A stretch of DNA of 5,141 nucleotides from Dehalococcoidia bacterium (GTDB lineage: Bacteria; Chloroflexota; Dehalococcoidia; UBA1151; UBA1328), in assembly GCA_030745955.1 (NCBI GenBank), contig JASLNQ010000175.1, positions 1-5,141 on the forward strand. The letters are read 5' to 3'. Shown here piece after piece: positions 1-5,141 of this stretch. The notes beneath the pieces are model-generated. The model made no database searches and was not told the DNA's origin. It saw only the letters and a list, made by a program, of their open reading frames with translations. The position numbers and the translations under genes are program-made. Numbering within the stretch: position 1 is the first letter of the stretch; every line of letters starts with the position of its first letter.

Positions 1-1
1 G

Positions 2-766
2 ACCGATTCGCTCGTGATCGCCACGAACTACTCAGGCGGCAGCATCGGCGTCCTTCCGATCAACGACGACGGCTCGCTCGGTGAACTGACCGATTTCATC
101 CAGCACGAAGGCTCTTCGATTAACACCCGCCGCCAGGAAAAGGCACACGCACACTCGGTCAACATCGACAAGTCGAACGCGCACGCCTACGTGTGCGACC
201 TCGGCATGGACAAGGTGTTTGTCTACGACATCGACCACGCGAACGGAAAACTGACGCCTTCAGCGCAGGGTTCCGTCGACGAGGTTGCGGGTGAAGGTCC
301 GAGGCACTTCGATTTCCACCCTTCGGGCAAGTACGTCTACGTGATTAACGAACTCGGCTGCACCATTACCCTCTACAACCTCGGTGCAGACGGGAGTCTT
401 ACGCCGGTGCAGACCGTCCCGTCCCTCCCCGAAGGCTGGGAGGGCGATAACACGACGGCCGACATACACGTATCGCCGGACGGTGATTTCGTTTACGGCT
501 CGAACCGCGGCCACGATTCGCTGGTGATCTACGGAATCGACCAGGCGACCGGGAAGATGACGTACATCGGGCACCAGTCGACCCTCGGCAACGAGCCGCG
601 TAACTTCGCAATCACGCCGGACGGGGCATTCCTGCTGGCCGAGAACCAGAACTCAGACACTATCGTGACGTTCAAGCGCGAGTCCGATGGCACACTCACC
701 GCCACCGGCTCCGTTATCGACGTGCCGGCTCCGGTCTGCATCCAGTTCATGCCAGTCGGCGGTTAG
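2..766 (+). CDS. Beta-propeller lactonase (6-phosphogluconolactonase/YkgB-like family), 5' partial
   Basis: The reading frame is open from the left edge (first full codon at 2) to TAG at 764-766, giving 254 visible residues. Lactonase-family propellers (Pfam Lactonase, PF10282) run to about 340 residues, so roughly the first 90 are missing. A GTG at 14 is in frame but lies inside the conserved strand read as LVIATNYSGGSIGVLPI, so it is not the true start. Family landmarks, numbered from the first visible residue, are KAHAHSV (47-53), GPRHFDFHP (99-107), YVINELG (113-119), ADIHVSPDG (153-161), YGSNRGHDSLVIY (165-177), EPRNF (198-202) and a closing PAPVCI (242-247). These mark successive blades. 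The family hydrolyses sugar lactones to aldonic acids in the cytoplasm; the substrate cannot be read from sequence. The dehydratase 101 bp downstream on the same strand would be a logical next step. Family confidence is high, exact substrate confidence low. Confidence 0.93.
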   Translation, partial: TDSLVIATNYSGGSIGVLPINDDGSLGELTDFIQHEGSSINTRRQEKAHAHSVNIDKSNAHAYVCDLGMDKVFVYDIDHANGKLTPSAQGSVDEVAGEGPRHFDFHPSGKYVYVINELGCTITLYNLGADGSLTPVQTVPSLPEGWEGDNTTADIHVSPDGDFVYGSNRGHDSLVIYGIDQATGKMTYIGHQSTLGNEPRNFAITPDGAFLLAENQNSDTIVTFKRESDGTLTATGSVIDVPAPVCIQFMPVGG

Positions 767-775
767 CGGGCTAAA

Positions 776-811
776 CCCCCTCTCCGTGGGGAGAGGGCTG
801 GGGTGAAGGGG
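776..811. repeat. GC-rich intergenic palindrome of a widely dispersed type
   Basis: A perfect 8-bp stem (CCCTCTCC at 778-785 with GGAGAGGG at 790-797) closes a 4-nt loop and is followed by CTGGGGTGAAGGGG (798-811). From general knowledge, this stem plus the TGGGGTGA-type tail recurs between genes in many unrelated bacterial genomes. Its mistranslation gives the familiar 'FTPALSPRRG'-like peptides seen in spurious ORFs. The RNA could form a hairpin after the lactonase stop, 11 bp upstream, but no T-run follows, so a classical intrinsic terminator is not supported. It may instead stabilise mRNA or attenuate transcription. Confidence 0.6.
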
Positions 812-820
812 AATGTCTCA

Positions 821-836
821 TAGTCGAATACGACTA
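821..836. promoter_or_regulatory. Perfect 16-bp inverted repeat upstream of the dehydratase, possible operator
   Basis: TAGTCG (821-826) and CGACTA (831-836) are exact reverse complements around AATA. The repeat ends 31 bp before the dehydratase ATG. Its position and dyad symmetry would suit a dimeric repressor such as a GntR- or LacI-type protein, or a small leader hairpin. I do not recognise a specific consensus, and 6-bp arms can arise by chance. Confidence 0.25.
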
Positions 837-867
837 CCGAAATCCCGCCGGAACCCTGAGGGAAAAA

Positions 868-2055
868 ATGAGAATCACCGATGTCAAAGTGTTCCGGACG
901 GCCACACCCGTGCACAAGACCGCGGGAACCAACTGGCTGTTCGTCCGAATCGACACCGACGCCGGTGTTTCCGGCTGGGGTGAAGGTTCCCTGCAGTACA
1001 AGGACGCCGCACTTGAGGCGGAAATCCTCGACTTCGCGAAATTCCTCGAAGACAAGGACCCCCTCAGGATCGATTGGATCTGGACCTCGCTGTACCGCCG
1101 CGTGACGTGGGCTGGCGGGCCCGTCTCGATGTCGGCTATCTCGGCGATTGACCTCGCCTTGTGGGACCTGAAGGCCCGGCTGCTCGAGGTGCCGGTGTGG
1201 CAACTTGCAGGCGGCATGCACCGTGAAAAAGTCAGGGTCTACGCCAACGGCTGGTTCGAAGACCTGACAGAGCCCGTTCAGGGAGTACCGGCCGAAACAG
1301 TCGCCCGGCAGGCATCACCGAAGCTCCACGCTGAGGCGGCAACCCGCCTGAAGAACGAAGGGTGGACCGCCCTTAAGTTCTATCCGTGGGGCGGTCCGCA
1401 GGTCGTCACGCCCGAACGCATCCAACACGGTGTTGAACTGGTGCGAGCGGTGCGGGAAGCGGTTGGCCCCGACATGGAGATCGGCATCGACATCAGGGCC
1501 AGGCTCGACCCCTGGAGTGCCGGTCGCGTCGCCCGGGAGCTTGAGCAGTTCAACATTGCCTGGATGGAAGAACCAATCCTTTACGACAACGTCGAGGCGA
1601 TGGCCGAGTTCGCCCATTCGGTGCGAGTGCCAGTATCGACCGGTGAACAGCTCTACAACCGCTGGGAGTTCCGGCCGCTGCTGGCAACCAACACGGTCCG
1701 GATGATCCAGCCCGACATCTGCCACTGCGGCGGTTTCTCCGAAATCCGGAAAATCGCATCGATGGCCGAAACCCACTACGTATCGGTCGCCCCGCACAAC
1801 TCGAACGGGCCGATCTCGACGCTGGCAAGCCTGCACCTCGACATGAGCATACCGAACGCGTTCGTGCAGGAGATATTCGTGTCGTTCTTAGAGCGGTACG
1901 GAGAAATATTGACCGGCCCGATCGACATCACCGACGGCCACGCCCGCGTCCCCGATGGTCCCGGTTGGGGTGCCGAAATCGACCTGGAAGCGCTGGCAAA
2001 ATACCCGCCAACCGACTTCACACAGGTAGATTCCGAACCATACCAGGCCTTTTGA
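868..2055 (+). CDS. Mandelate racemase/galactonate dehydratase-like enolase superfamily enzyme
   Basis: The 395-residue length is normal for the mandelate racemase subgroup. The ATG at 868 follows GAGGG (858-862) by 5 nt. An N-terminal capping domain (about 1-115, with SGWGEGSLQY at 35-44 and IDLALWDLKAR at 94-104) precedes the TIM-type barrel. Aligned from memory to E. coli D-galactonate dehydratase (GalD), spacing is colinear: metal ligands D208, E234 (WMEEP) and E260 (STGEQ), dyad D283 (QPD) and H310 (APHN), and E335. The odd point is R210 (AGG, 1495-1497) in DIRARLDP, where GalD has its second catalytic His in DFHGR. Such enzymes abstract the proton alpha to a sugar-acid carboxylate and usually eliminate water to give a 2-keto-3-deoxy acid. 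The R210 change makes the GalD substrate unsafe to assign. It sits 101 bp after the lactonase on the same strand, so cotranscription is plausible. Acid sugar dehydratase of unknown specificity is the best call; a racemase or epimerase is possible. Confidence 0.93.
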   Translation: MRITDVKVFRTATPVHKTAGTNWLFVRIDTDAGVSGWGEGSLQYKDAALEAEILDFAKFLEDKDPLRIDWIWTSLYRRVTWAGGPVSMSAISAIDLALWDLKARLLEVPVWQLAGGMHREKVRVYANGWFEDLTEPVQGVPAETVARQASPKLHAEAATRLKNEGWTALKFYPWGGPQVVTPERIQHGVELVRAVREAVGPDMEIGIDIRARLDPWSAGRVARELEQFNIAWMEEPILYDNVEAMAEFAHSVRVPVSTGEQLYNRWEFRPLLATNTVRMIQPDICHCGGFSEIRKIASMAETHYVSVAPHNSNGPISTLASLHLDMSIPNAFVQEIFVSFLERYGEILTGPIDITDGHARVPDGPGWGAEIDLEALAKYPPTDFTQVDSEPYQAF

Positions 2056-2068
2056 GCGAGCCGGACCA

Positions 2069-2184
2069 GATTTCCCGACCGAAGCGGAGGGACCTCGGCG
2101 AATTCACCCCTGAACACAGCCAAAACCCGTCATACGCGACCCCACTCCAGGTCCCTCGGCTCCGATGACTCCGCTCGGGAAATC
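2069..2184. repeat. REP-like pair of facing repeats between convergent genes
   Basis: Outer arms GATTTCCCGA (2069-2078) and TCGGGAAATC (2175-2184) are perfect 10-bp reverse complements. Inside them GCGGAG (2084-2089) pairs with CTCCGC (2169-2174), leaving a 5-nt bulge on the left. GGACCT (2090-2095) pairs with AGGTCC (2149-2154), leaving a 14-nt bulge on the right. The arms are thus two imperfect inverted copies of an element of about 27-36 bp around a centre of about 53 bp. The core CGACCGAAGCGGAG resembles palindromic repeats I know from intergenic DNA of several bacterial phyla; membership is inference. It fills most of the gap between the dehydratase stop and the sulfatase stop, so the transcript could fold from either strand and act as a bidirectional mRNA 3' end, but there is no U-tract. 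I found no clear target-site duplication. Confidence 0.6.
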
Positions 2185-2202
2185 AGCAGCACCCGCTCCC
2201 AC

Positions 2203-3621
2203 CTACTCGACAATCGCCCGGCGCTCCGACTCAACCTCCTCAAACCAAGTCTCCAACTCGGTCAACATGCGGCTCGCCACCTCCGGGTTCCCTGCAGCCA
2301 CATCGTGTTCCTCTCCGGGATCGGCTCCAAGGTCGTACAACTCGGGCGTCGGCGCATCAGGAACGATCTTTCGCGGCTCGGGCCAATCGAACTTCTCAGT
2401 AATATTCTCCGGGTAGTACTTGTACTCGATGTCCTTCTCCACATACCGCTCGGCAAGCCGTTTGTCAGCCTCCGTCGCGTACGCAATATCGAGGGCAGGG
2501 CGGACCAGCTTCCAATCGCCATGCCGCATCCCCGCGTTAGTCGTGCCGATCGGTGAATCACCGTTGAACTGCCAGAAGCGACGGGGTGGCTCCTGGAGCG
2601 AATCGCCACGCAGCACCACCGACATATCGTGCCCATCGACCGGCTTCTCACCGATGTGTGGAACCCCGGCCAGCGACAACAACGTCGGGAGCCAGTCGGT
2701 GAAACAAACCTGGTCGTCAATCTCGGTGTCCTGTGGCAGACCGTTTGCCCAGCGGGCAATCATCGGCACACGTATCCCACCCTCATACACAGATCCCTTG
2801 GCACCCGCGAACCCGCAATTGAATCGTCTGCCATCAAGCGAAACCCCTTCCGGCACCTGGTCCGCCCGGTGTCCGAACGCCGGGCCGTTATCGCTGGTGA
2901 ACATCAACAGCGTGTCGTCTTCGATTCCTGCAGTGCACAGAGCCTGATGAATCCTCGCAATACCGCGGTCCATCACCTCGATCATCGCGTAAATAAGCGA
3001 GATCCCCAGTTCAAAACCGGCCTCGACATACTTCTGAGTAACGTCCTCCGGTGCCTGCAACGGACTGTGCGGCGCGTTCCACGTGACCATCAGGAAGAAC
3101 GGCCCCGAAGAGCTGTGGCGACTTATGAAACCCACCGCCTCGTCCGCAAGGACATCGGTCAGGTAGCGCCCGTCCGATCTCTCAAGCGAACCGTTCCGGT
3201 CCAGGTTCCACCGGTAGTAGTCGGCCCACCCACCCCGGAACCCGGCGAACTCATCGAAGCCGCGGGCATTGGGATGAAAGCGCGGATCGAGCGCACCGTT
3301 GTGCCACTTCCCAACCATCCCGGTCGCATAACCCGCCGCCTTGAACGAATCGGCCAGCGTGACCTCGTCCAGGGCGATCCGGTCGTTACCGAGCACTTCC
3401 TGCGGCGTGACAGCGCCGGTGCGGATCGGGAAGCGACCGGTGAGGAGGGCGGCCCGGGAAGGCGAGCACACGGGAGAGCCGGCGTAATGCTGCGTTAGCC
3501 GTAGCGACTGCGAAGCGAGCTCGTCGAGGGCCGGCGTGTGAACACGGCCCTCCGAGTACAGGCCAAAGTCACCGTAGCCCATGTCATCGGCGACCATCAG
3601 GACAATATTTGGATCGGTCAA
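2203..3621 (-). CDS. Formylglycine-dependent sulfatase, apparently cytoplasmic
   Basis: This 472-residue enzyme belongs to the type I sulfatases of the alkaline phosphatase superfamily, which hydrolyse sulfate esters. Motifs in order: VADDMGYGD (10-18, metal ligands D12/D13), CSPSRAALLTG (52-62, with C52 the formylglycine site and R56), GKWHNG (104-109, K105/H107), APHSP (183-187, H185), SDNG (243-246, metal ligands D244/N245) and AGAKGSVYEGG (272-282, K275). The catalytic set looks complete. A linker of about 50 residues (376-424) separates HGDWKLV from the C-terminal ELYDLGADPGE. The start is TTG at 3621-3619: the first barrel strand NIVLMVADD begins at residue 5, no in-frame ATG or GTG lies just upstream, and GAGAG (complement of 3629-3633) is 7 nt away. 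There is no signal peptide, unlike many polysaccharide sulfatases, suggesting action on small imported sugars. C52 needs a maturase not seen here. It is convergent with the dehydratase and divergent from the reductase. The substrate is unknown. Confidence 0.95.
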   Translation of the reverse strand: MTDPNIVLMVADDMGYGDFGLYSEGRVHTPALDELASQSLRLTQHYAGSPVCSPSRAALLTGRFPIRTGAVTPQEVLGNDRIALDEVTLADSFKAAGYATGMVGKWHNGALDPRFHPNARGFDEFAGFRGGWADYYRWNLDRNGSLERSDGRYLTDVLADEAVGFISRHSSSGPFFLMVTWNAPHSPLQAPEDVTQKYVEAGFELGISLIYAMIEVMDRGIARIHQALCTAGIEDDTLLMFTSDNGPAFGHRADQVPEGVSLDGRRFNCGFAGAKGSVYEGGIRVPMIARWANGLPQDTEIDDQVCFTDWLPTLLSLAGVPHIGEKPVDGHDMSVVLRGDSLQEPPRRFWQFNGDSPIGTTNAGMRHGDWKLVRPALDIAYATEADKRLAERYVEKDIEYKYYPENITEKFDWPEPRKIVPDAPTPELYDLGADPGEEHDVAAGNPEVASRMLTELETWFEEVESERRAIVE

Positions 3622-3848
3622 TTCACTACTCTCAGTCGTGTTCTGGCAATTTCGGCGAGTCGATTCGGCTGAATTTTCGAATCCCCCGCCTACGGGCCAT
3701 TCAGCATCGCGGGCCCCGCGAACAATTTAGCAACATCTCGCCGTCGGGGTTGGCGTGCTGAACCGCGGCCGTTATCGTAGTCCACGAATCCTGATCGGTG
3801 TATCGGGTTCGCAAATAATAAGAGATCGGCGAAAGGCTGGAAAAACAC
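3622..3848. promoter_or_regulatory. Divergent intergenic region of the sulfatase and aldo/keto reductase
   Basis: This 227-bp gap separates two outward-facing starts and must hold their promoters if each is transcribed separately. It contains a GC-rich palindrome (3707-3721) and a second inverted repeat, GATTCG (3662-3667) with CGAATC (3678-3683), around a 10-bp spacer. A weak -10-like AATAAT (3814-3819) has CTGATC (3791-3796) 17 bp upstream, matching only three of six positions of the -35 consensus. GATCGG occurs at 3793-3798 and 3824-3829, and as part of the sulfatase start at 3613-3618. None of these is strong alone. I see no convincing small ORF. Confidence 0.4.
3707..3721. promoter_or_regulatory. 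Perfect 7+1+7 GC-rich palindrome, possible operator
   Basis: TCGCGGG (3707-3713) and CCCGCGA (3715-3721) are exact reverse complements around a single C. The site lies 86 bp from the sulfatase start and 128 bp from the reductase start, so a bound dimer could act on either or both. It could also be a chance feature of GC-rich DNA or a short hairpin. I do not recognise a regulator family for it. Confidence 0.25.
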
Positions 3849-4778
3849 ATGGCGATGGAAACCAGTGTCCTTGGCAAGACCGGGCTCGAAATTGGACGTC
3901 TTGGGATAGGACTGTCGGAAGTCGGCTACAACCTCGATCTGGCCGATGTCGACCAGGTCCGCTCGGTGATTCACGAGGCGCTGGACCACGGCGTGAACTT
4001 CCTCGATACCGCGGCCTGCTACGGGATCAGCGAGGAACTGCTGGGGATCGTCGCTTCCGACCGGCGTGACGAGTTCGTGCTGGCAACGAAAGCCGGACAT
4101 TTCCTGCCCCGCGGCGAGGGCGAAGACTGGACCTACGAACTGGTTGCTTCTTCGATCGACCGTTCACTCGAACTGATGAAGACCGACCACATCGACCTGG
4201 TCCAGCTCCACTCCTGCACCGTTGAAATTCTTGAACGTGGCGATGTCGTCCGGGCCCTCCAGGACGCCCGTGCGGCGGGTAAGACACGGTTCATCGGCTA
4301 CAGCGGCGACAACGAGAACGCGAAGTGGGCGGTCACCAGCCGGCTTTTCGATACGCTGCAAACAAGCTTCAACCTGGTCGACCAGTCGGCACGCACCAAC
4401 CTTTTCGCCGACGTGGAAGCGGGTGGCATGGGCCTGATAATCAAGCGCCCGATCGCTAACGCTGTCTGGGGCGCACCGGCCGATCCGCAGCCCTACAGCC
4501 ACATCCCCGACTACGCGGCCGAGTACTTCCGCCGCGCCGGGGTGATGGCCGCCGAAGGACCGCTGGCCGACGACCCAGGCGACCGTATCCGGCTCGCACT
4601 CGGCTTCACGTTCGCCCACACGGAGGTCGACGTGACGATCGTCGGCACGCAGCGGCCCGACCACATGCAGTCGAACCTGGACATGGTCTCGAAACCGCTG
4701 GGAGTGTCCGAGTCCACAGTTGCCGACCTTCACGCCCGGTGGGACAGGTTCTCGGACGGCTGGGAGCAGCGCGGGTAG
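3849..4778 (+). CDS. Aldo/keto reductase family oxidoreductase
   Basis: A cytoplasmic NAD(P)H-dependent (beta/alpha)8-barrel enzyme of 309 residues, normal for the family (about 300-330). The catalytic tetrad is intact: D53 (FLDTAACYG), Y58, K81 (LATKAGH) and H121 (LVQLHS). Other landmarks are the N-terminal hairpin LGKTGLEIGRLGIG (8-21), GKTRFIGYSGD (144-154), QTSFNLVDQ (171-179), IIKRP (197-201) and the cofactor-loop region TIVGTQRPDH (263-272). The ATG at 3849 is preceded by TGGA (3838-3841, 7 nt) and AAAGG (3832-3836, 12 nt), both modest. A second in-frame ATG at 3855 would shorten it by only two residues. The family interconverts aldehydes or sugars with alcohols or lactones. Next to a lactonase and a sugar-acid dehydratase it could be an aldose 1-dehydrogenase, as with some fucose or galactose dehydrogenases, but specificity is not readable. 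It is divergent from the sulfatase and 63 bp upstream of tRNA-Leu, with no clear terminator between. Confidence 0.93.
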   Translation: MAMETSVLGKTGLEIGRLGIGLSEVGYNLDLADVDQVRSVIHEALDHGVNFLDTAACYGISEELLGIVASDRRDEFVLATKAGHFLPRGEGEDWTYELVASSIDRSLELMKTDHIDLVQLHSCTVEILERGDVVRALQDARAAGKTRFIGYSGDNENAKWAVTSRLFDTLQTSFNLVDQSARTNLFADVEAGGMGLIIKRPIANAVWGAPADPQPYSHIPDYAAEYFRRAGVMAAEGPLADDPGDRIRLALGFTFAHTEVDVTIVGTQRPDHMQSNLDMVSKPLGVSESTVADLHARWDRFSDGWEQRG

Positions 4779-4799
4779 CCCGGAATGGCAACGACTCAA

Positions 4800-4805
4800 T
4801 ACAAT
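4800..4805 (+). promoter_or_regulatory. Candidate -10 element for tRNA-Leu
   Basis: TACAAT matches five of six bases of the sigma-70 -10 consensus. It lies 36 bp before the tRNA, which would give a leader of about 30 nt from a start near 4812. No good -35 is visible at 16-18 bp spacing (the sequence there is GC-rich, overlapping the reductase stop). A real promoter is plausible but unproven. Confidence 0.3.
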
Positions 4806-4841
4806 AGATGAACGTTCGACTTCTGGTTGAACCCACCTGCC

Positions 4842-4927
4842 GGGGGAGTGGCGAAATGGCAGACGCGCATGCCTTAGGAGCATGTGCCTTAACAGGCGTG
4901 TGGGTTCGAATCCCACCTTCCCCACCA
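4842..4927 (+). tRNA. tRNA-Leu (anticodon UAG), CCA encoded
   Basis: A complete class II cloverleaf folds by hand. The acceptor stem GGGGGAG (4842-4848) pairs with CTTCCCC (4917-4923) with one G-T pair; the discriminator is A4924 and CCA is at 4925-4927. The D stem is GCG/CGC (4851-4853/4864-4866). The anticodon stem CATGC/GCATG (4868-4872/4880-4884) holds loop CTTAGGA with anticodon TAG at 4875-4877, reading CUA. The long variable arm GCCT/AGGC (4886-4889/4894-4897) is typical of leucine tRNAs. The T stem is GTGGG/CCCAC (4900-4904/4912-4916) with loop TTCGAAT. It appears functional, with no mismatch in any stem. Confidence 0.98.
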
Positions 4928-5141
4928 TTTCAGGTACAAGATAGGTGTTTCAACTTATTAGGACTTGAACCCGTCGCTGTACGCCGGGTGTCTAGGCTTC
5001 AACATTTGATGGTTAATGTAAAAAAACGGAAATCGTCGAAGAAATTCCCAACACGAGCAAATCGACGTCCTAAACCATAGTTGAACAAATCGATGCAATC
5101 GAACTCACAGAGAAAAATTCCAGGCGTTGATGTGCTTTCAG
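4928..5141. other. AT-rich stretch 3' of the tRNA with no supported gene
   Basis: By hand count 90 of 214 bases are G or C (42%), against about 60-65% in sampled lines of the upstream coding DNA. Possible reading frames are short: a 23-codon basic ATG frame at 5009-5080 (+) without a Shine-Dalgarno, and a minus-strand frame open from the right edge (5139) to TGA at 4999-5001. The latter translates to a Phe-rich tail I do not recognise. An imperfect direct repeat, GAGCAAATCGACG (5055-5067) and GAACAAATCGATG (5083-5095), matches at 11 of 13 positions. No clear terminator follows the tRNA. It could be plain intergenic DNA or the edge of an element integrated at the tRNA. Confidence 0.5.

Noticed and set aside
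778..797. Hairpin as a Rho-independent terminator of the lactonase gene
   Set aside because: The stem is strong, but the following bases are CTGGGG rather than a T-run, and the whole motif matches a dispersed repeat type better.
2629..3498. 289-codon plus-strand frame opposite the sulfatase
   Set aside because: It is a complementary-strand shadow; the minus strand carries the full set of sulfatase motifs and the plus translation has no domain-like pattern.
4164..4928. 254-codon minus-strand frame opposite the aldo/keto reductase and tRNA
   Set aside because: It is a shadow of the intact reductase on the plus strand, and its first residues are antisense tRNA.
4957..4980. Minus-strand GGGTTCAAGTCC resembling a tRNA T-arm
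   Set aside because: The flanking bases do not form a 5-bp T stem, and no acceptor or anticodon arm can be folded around it.
4808..5080. 90-codon plus-strand reading frame across the tRNA
   Set aside because: Its middle is the tRNA-Leu read as protein, a well-known annotation artefact, and the rest matches nothing I recognise.
4999..5139. Minus-strand frame open from the right edge (about 46 codons)
   Set aside because: No start is visible, the translation is low-complexity and Phe-rich as expected of AT-rich DNA, and I recognise no family. It is kept only as a note for whoever has the neighbouring sequence.
1..5141. CRISPR array, insertion sequence, toxin-antitoxin, defence or riboswitch elements
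   Set aside because: No regularly spaced repeats, transposase motifs, small paired toxin-antitoxin genes or recognisable riboswitch cores were seen on either strand.

Overview
The window reads as ordinary chromosomal DNA from a GC-rich free-living bacterium. Sampled coding stretches are about 60-65% GC, Shine-Dalgarno-like sites are present, and the tRNA encodes its own CCA. The genes are a GalD-like enolase-superfamily dehydratase, a formylglycine-type sulfatase, an aldo/keto reductase and a beta-propeller lactonase. This mix fits an environmental heterotroph that degrades sugar acids or sulfated sugars. A marine Chloroflexota lineage such as SAR202, known for many enolase-superfamily paralogues, would fit, but this is only an inference: no rRNA or phylogenetic marker protein is present.

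Layout from left to right. (1) At 2-766 (+) is the C-terminal three quarters of a 7-bladed beta-propeller lactonase, cut by the window edge. (2) A 101-bp gap holds a GC-rich palindrome of a type dispersed in many bacterial genomes and a small perfect inverted repeat. (3) At 868-2055 (+) is a complete 395-residue mandelate racemase/galactonate dehydratase-like enzyme. All three metal ligands and the His-Asp dyad are present, but Arg sits where E. coli GalD has its second catalytic His. (4) A REP-like pair of facing repeats (2069-2184) lies between the two convergent genes. (5) At 2203-3621 (-) is a complete sulfatase with no signal peptide and a TTG start. (6) A 227-bp divergent regulatory region follows. 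(7) At 3849-4778 (+) is a complete aldo/keto reductase with an intact tetrad. (8) At 4842-4927 (+) is tRNA-Leu(UAG). (9) The last 214 bp are AT-rich (42% GC by hand count), with no gene I can support.

Taken together, the enzymes could form a non-phosphorylative sugar oxidation route. The sulfatase would remove sulfate, the aldo/keto reductase would oxidise the aldose to a lactone (or reduce a later aldehyde), the lactonase would open the lactone, and the dehydratase would make a 2-keto-3-deoxy sugar acid. The aldolase or kinase step and any transporter or regulator are not in the window. I see no CRISPR array, transposase, toxin-antitoxin pair or defence system. The most notable points are the His-to-Arg change in the dehydratase, the repeat pair between the convergent genes, and the composition shift just past the tRNA.
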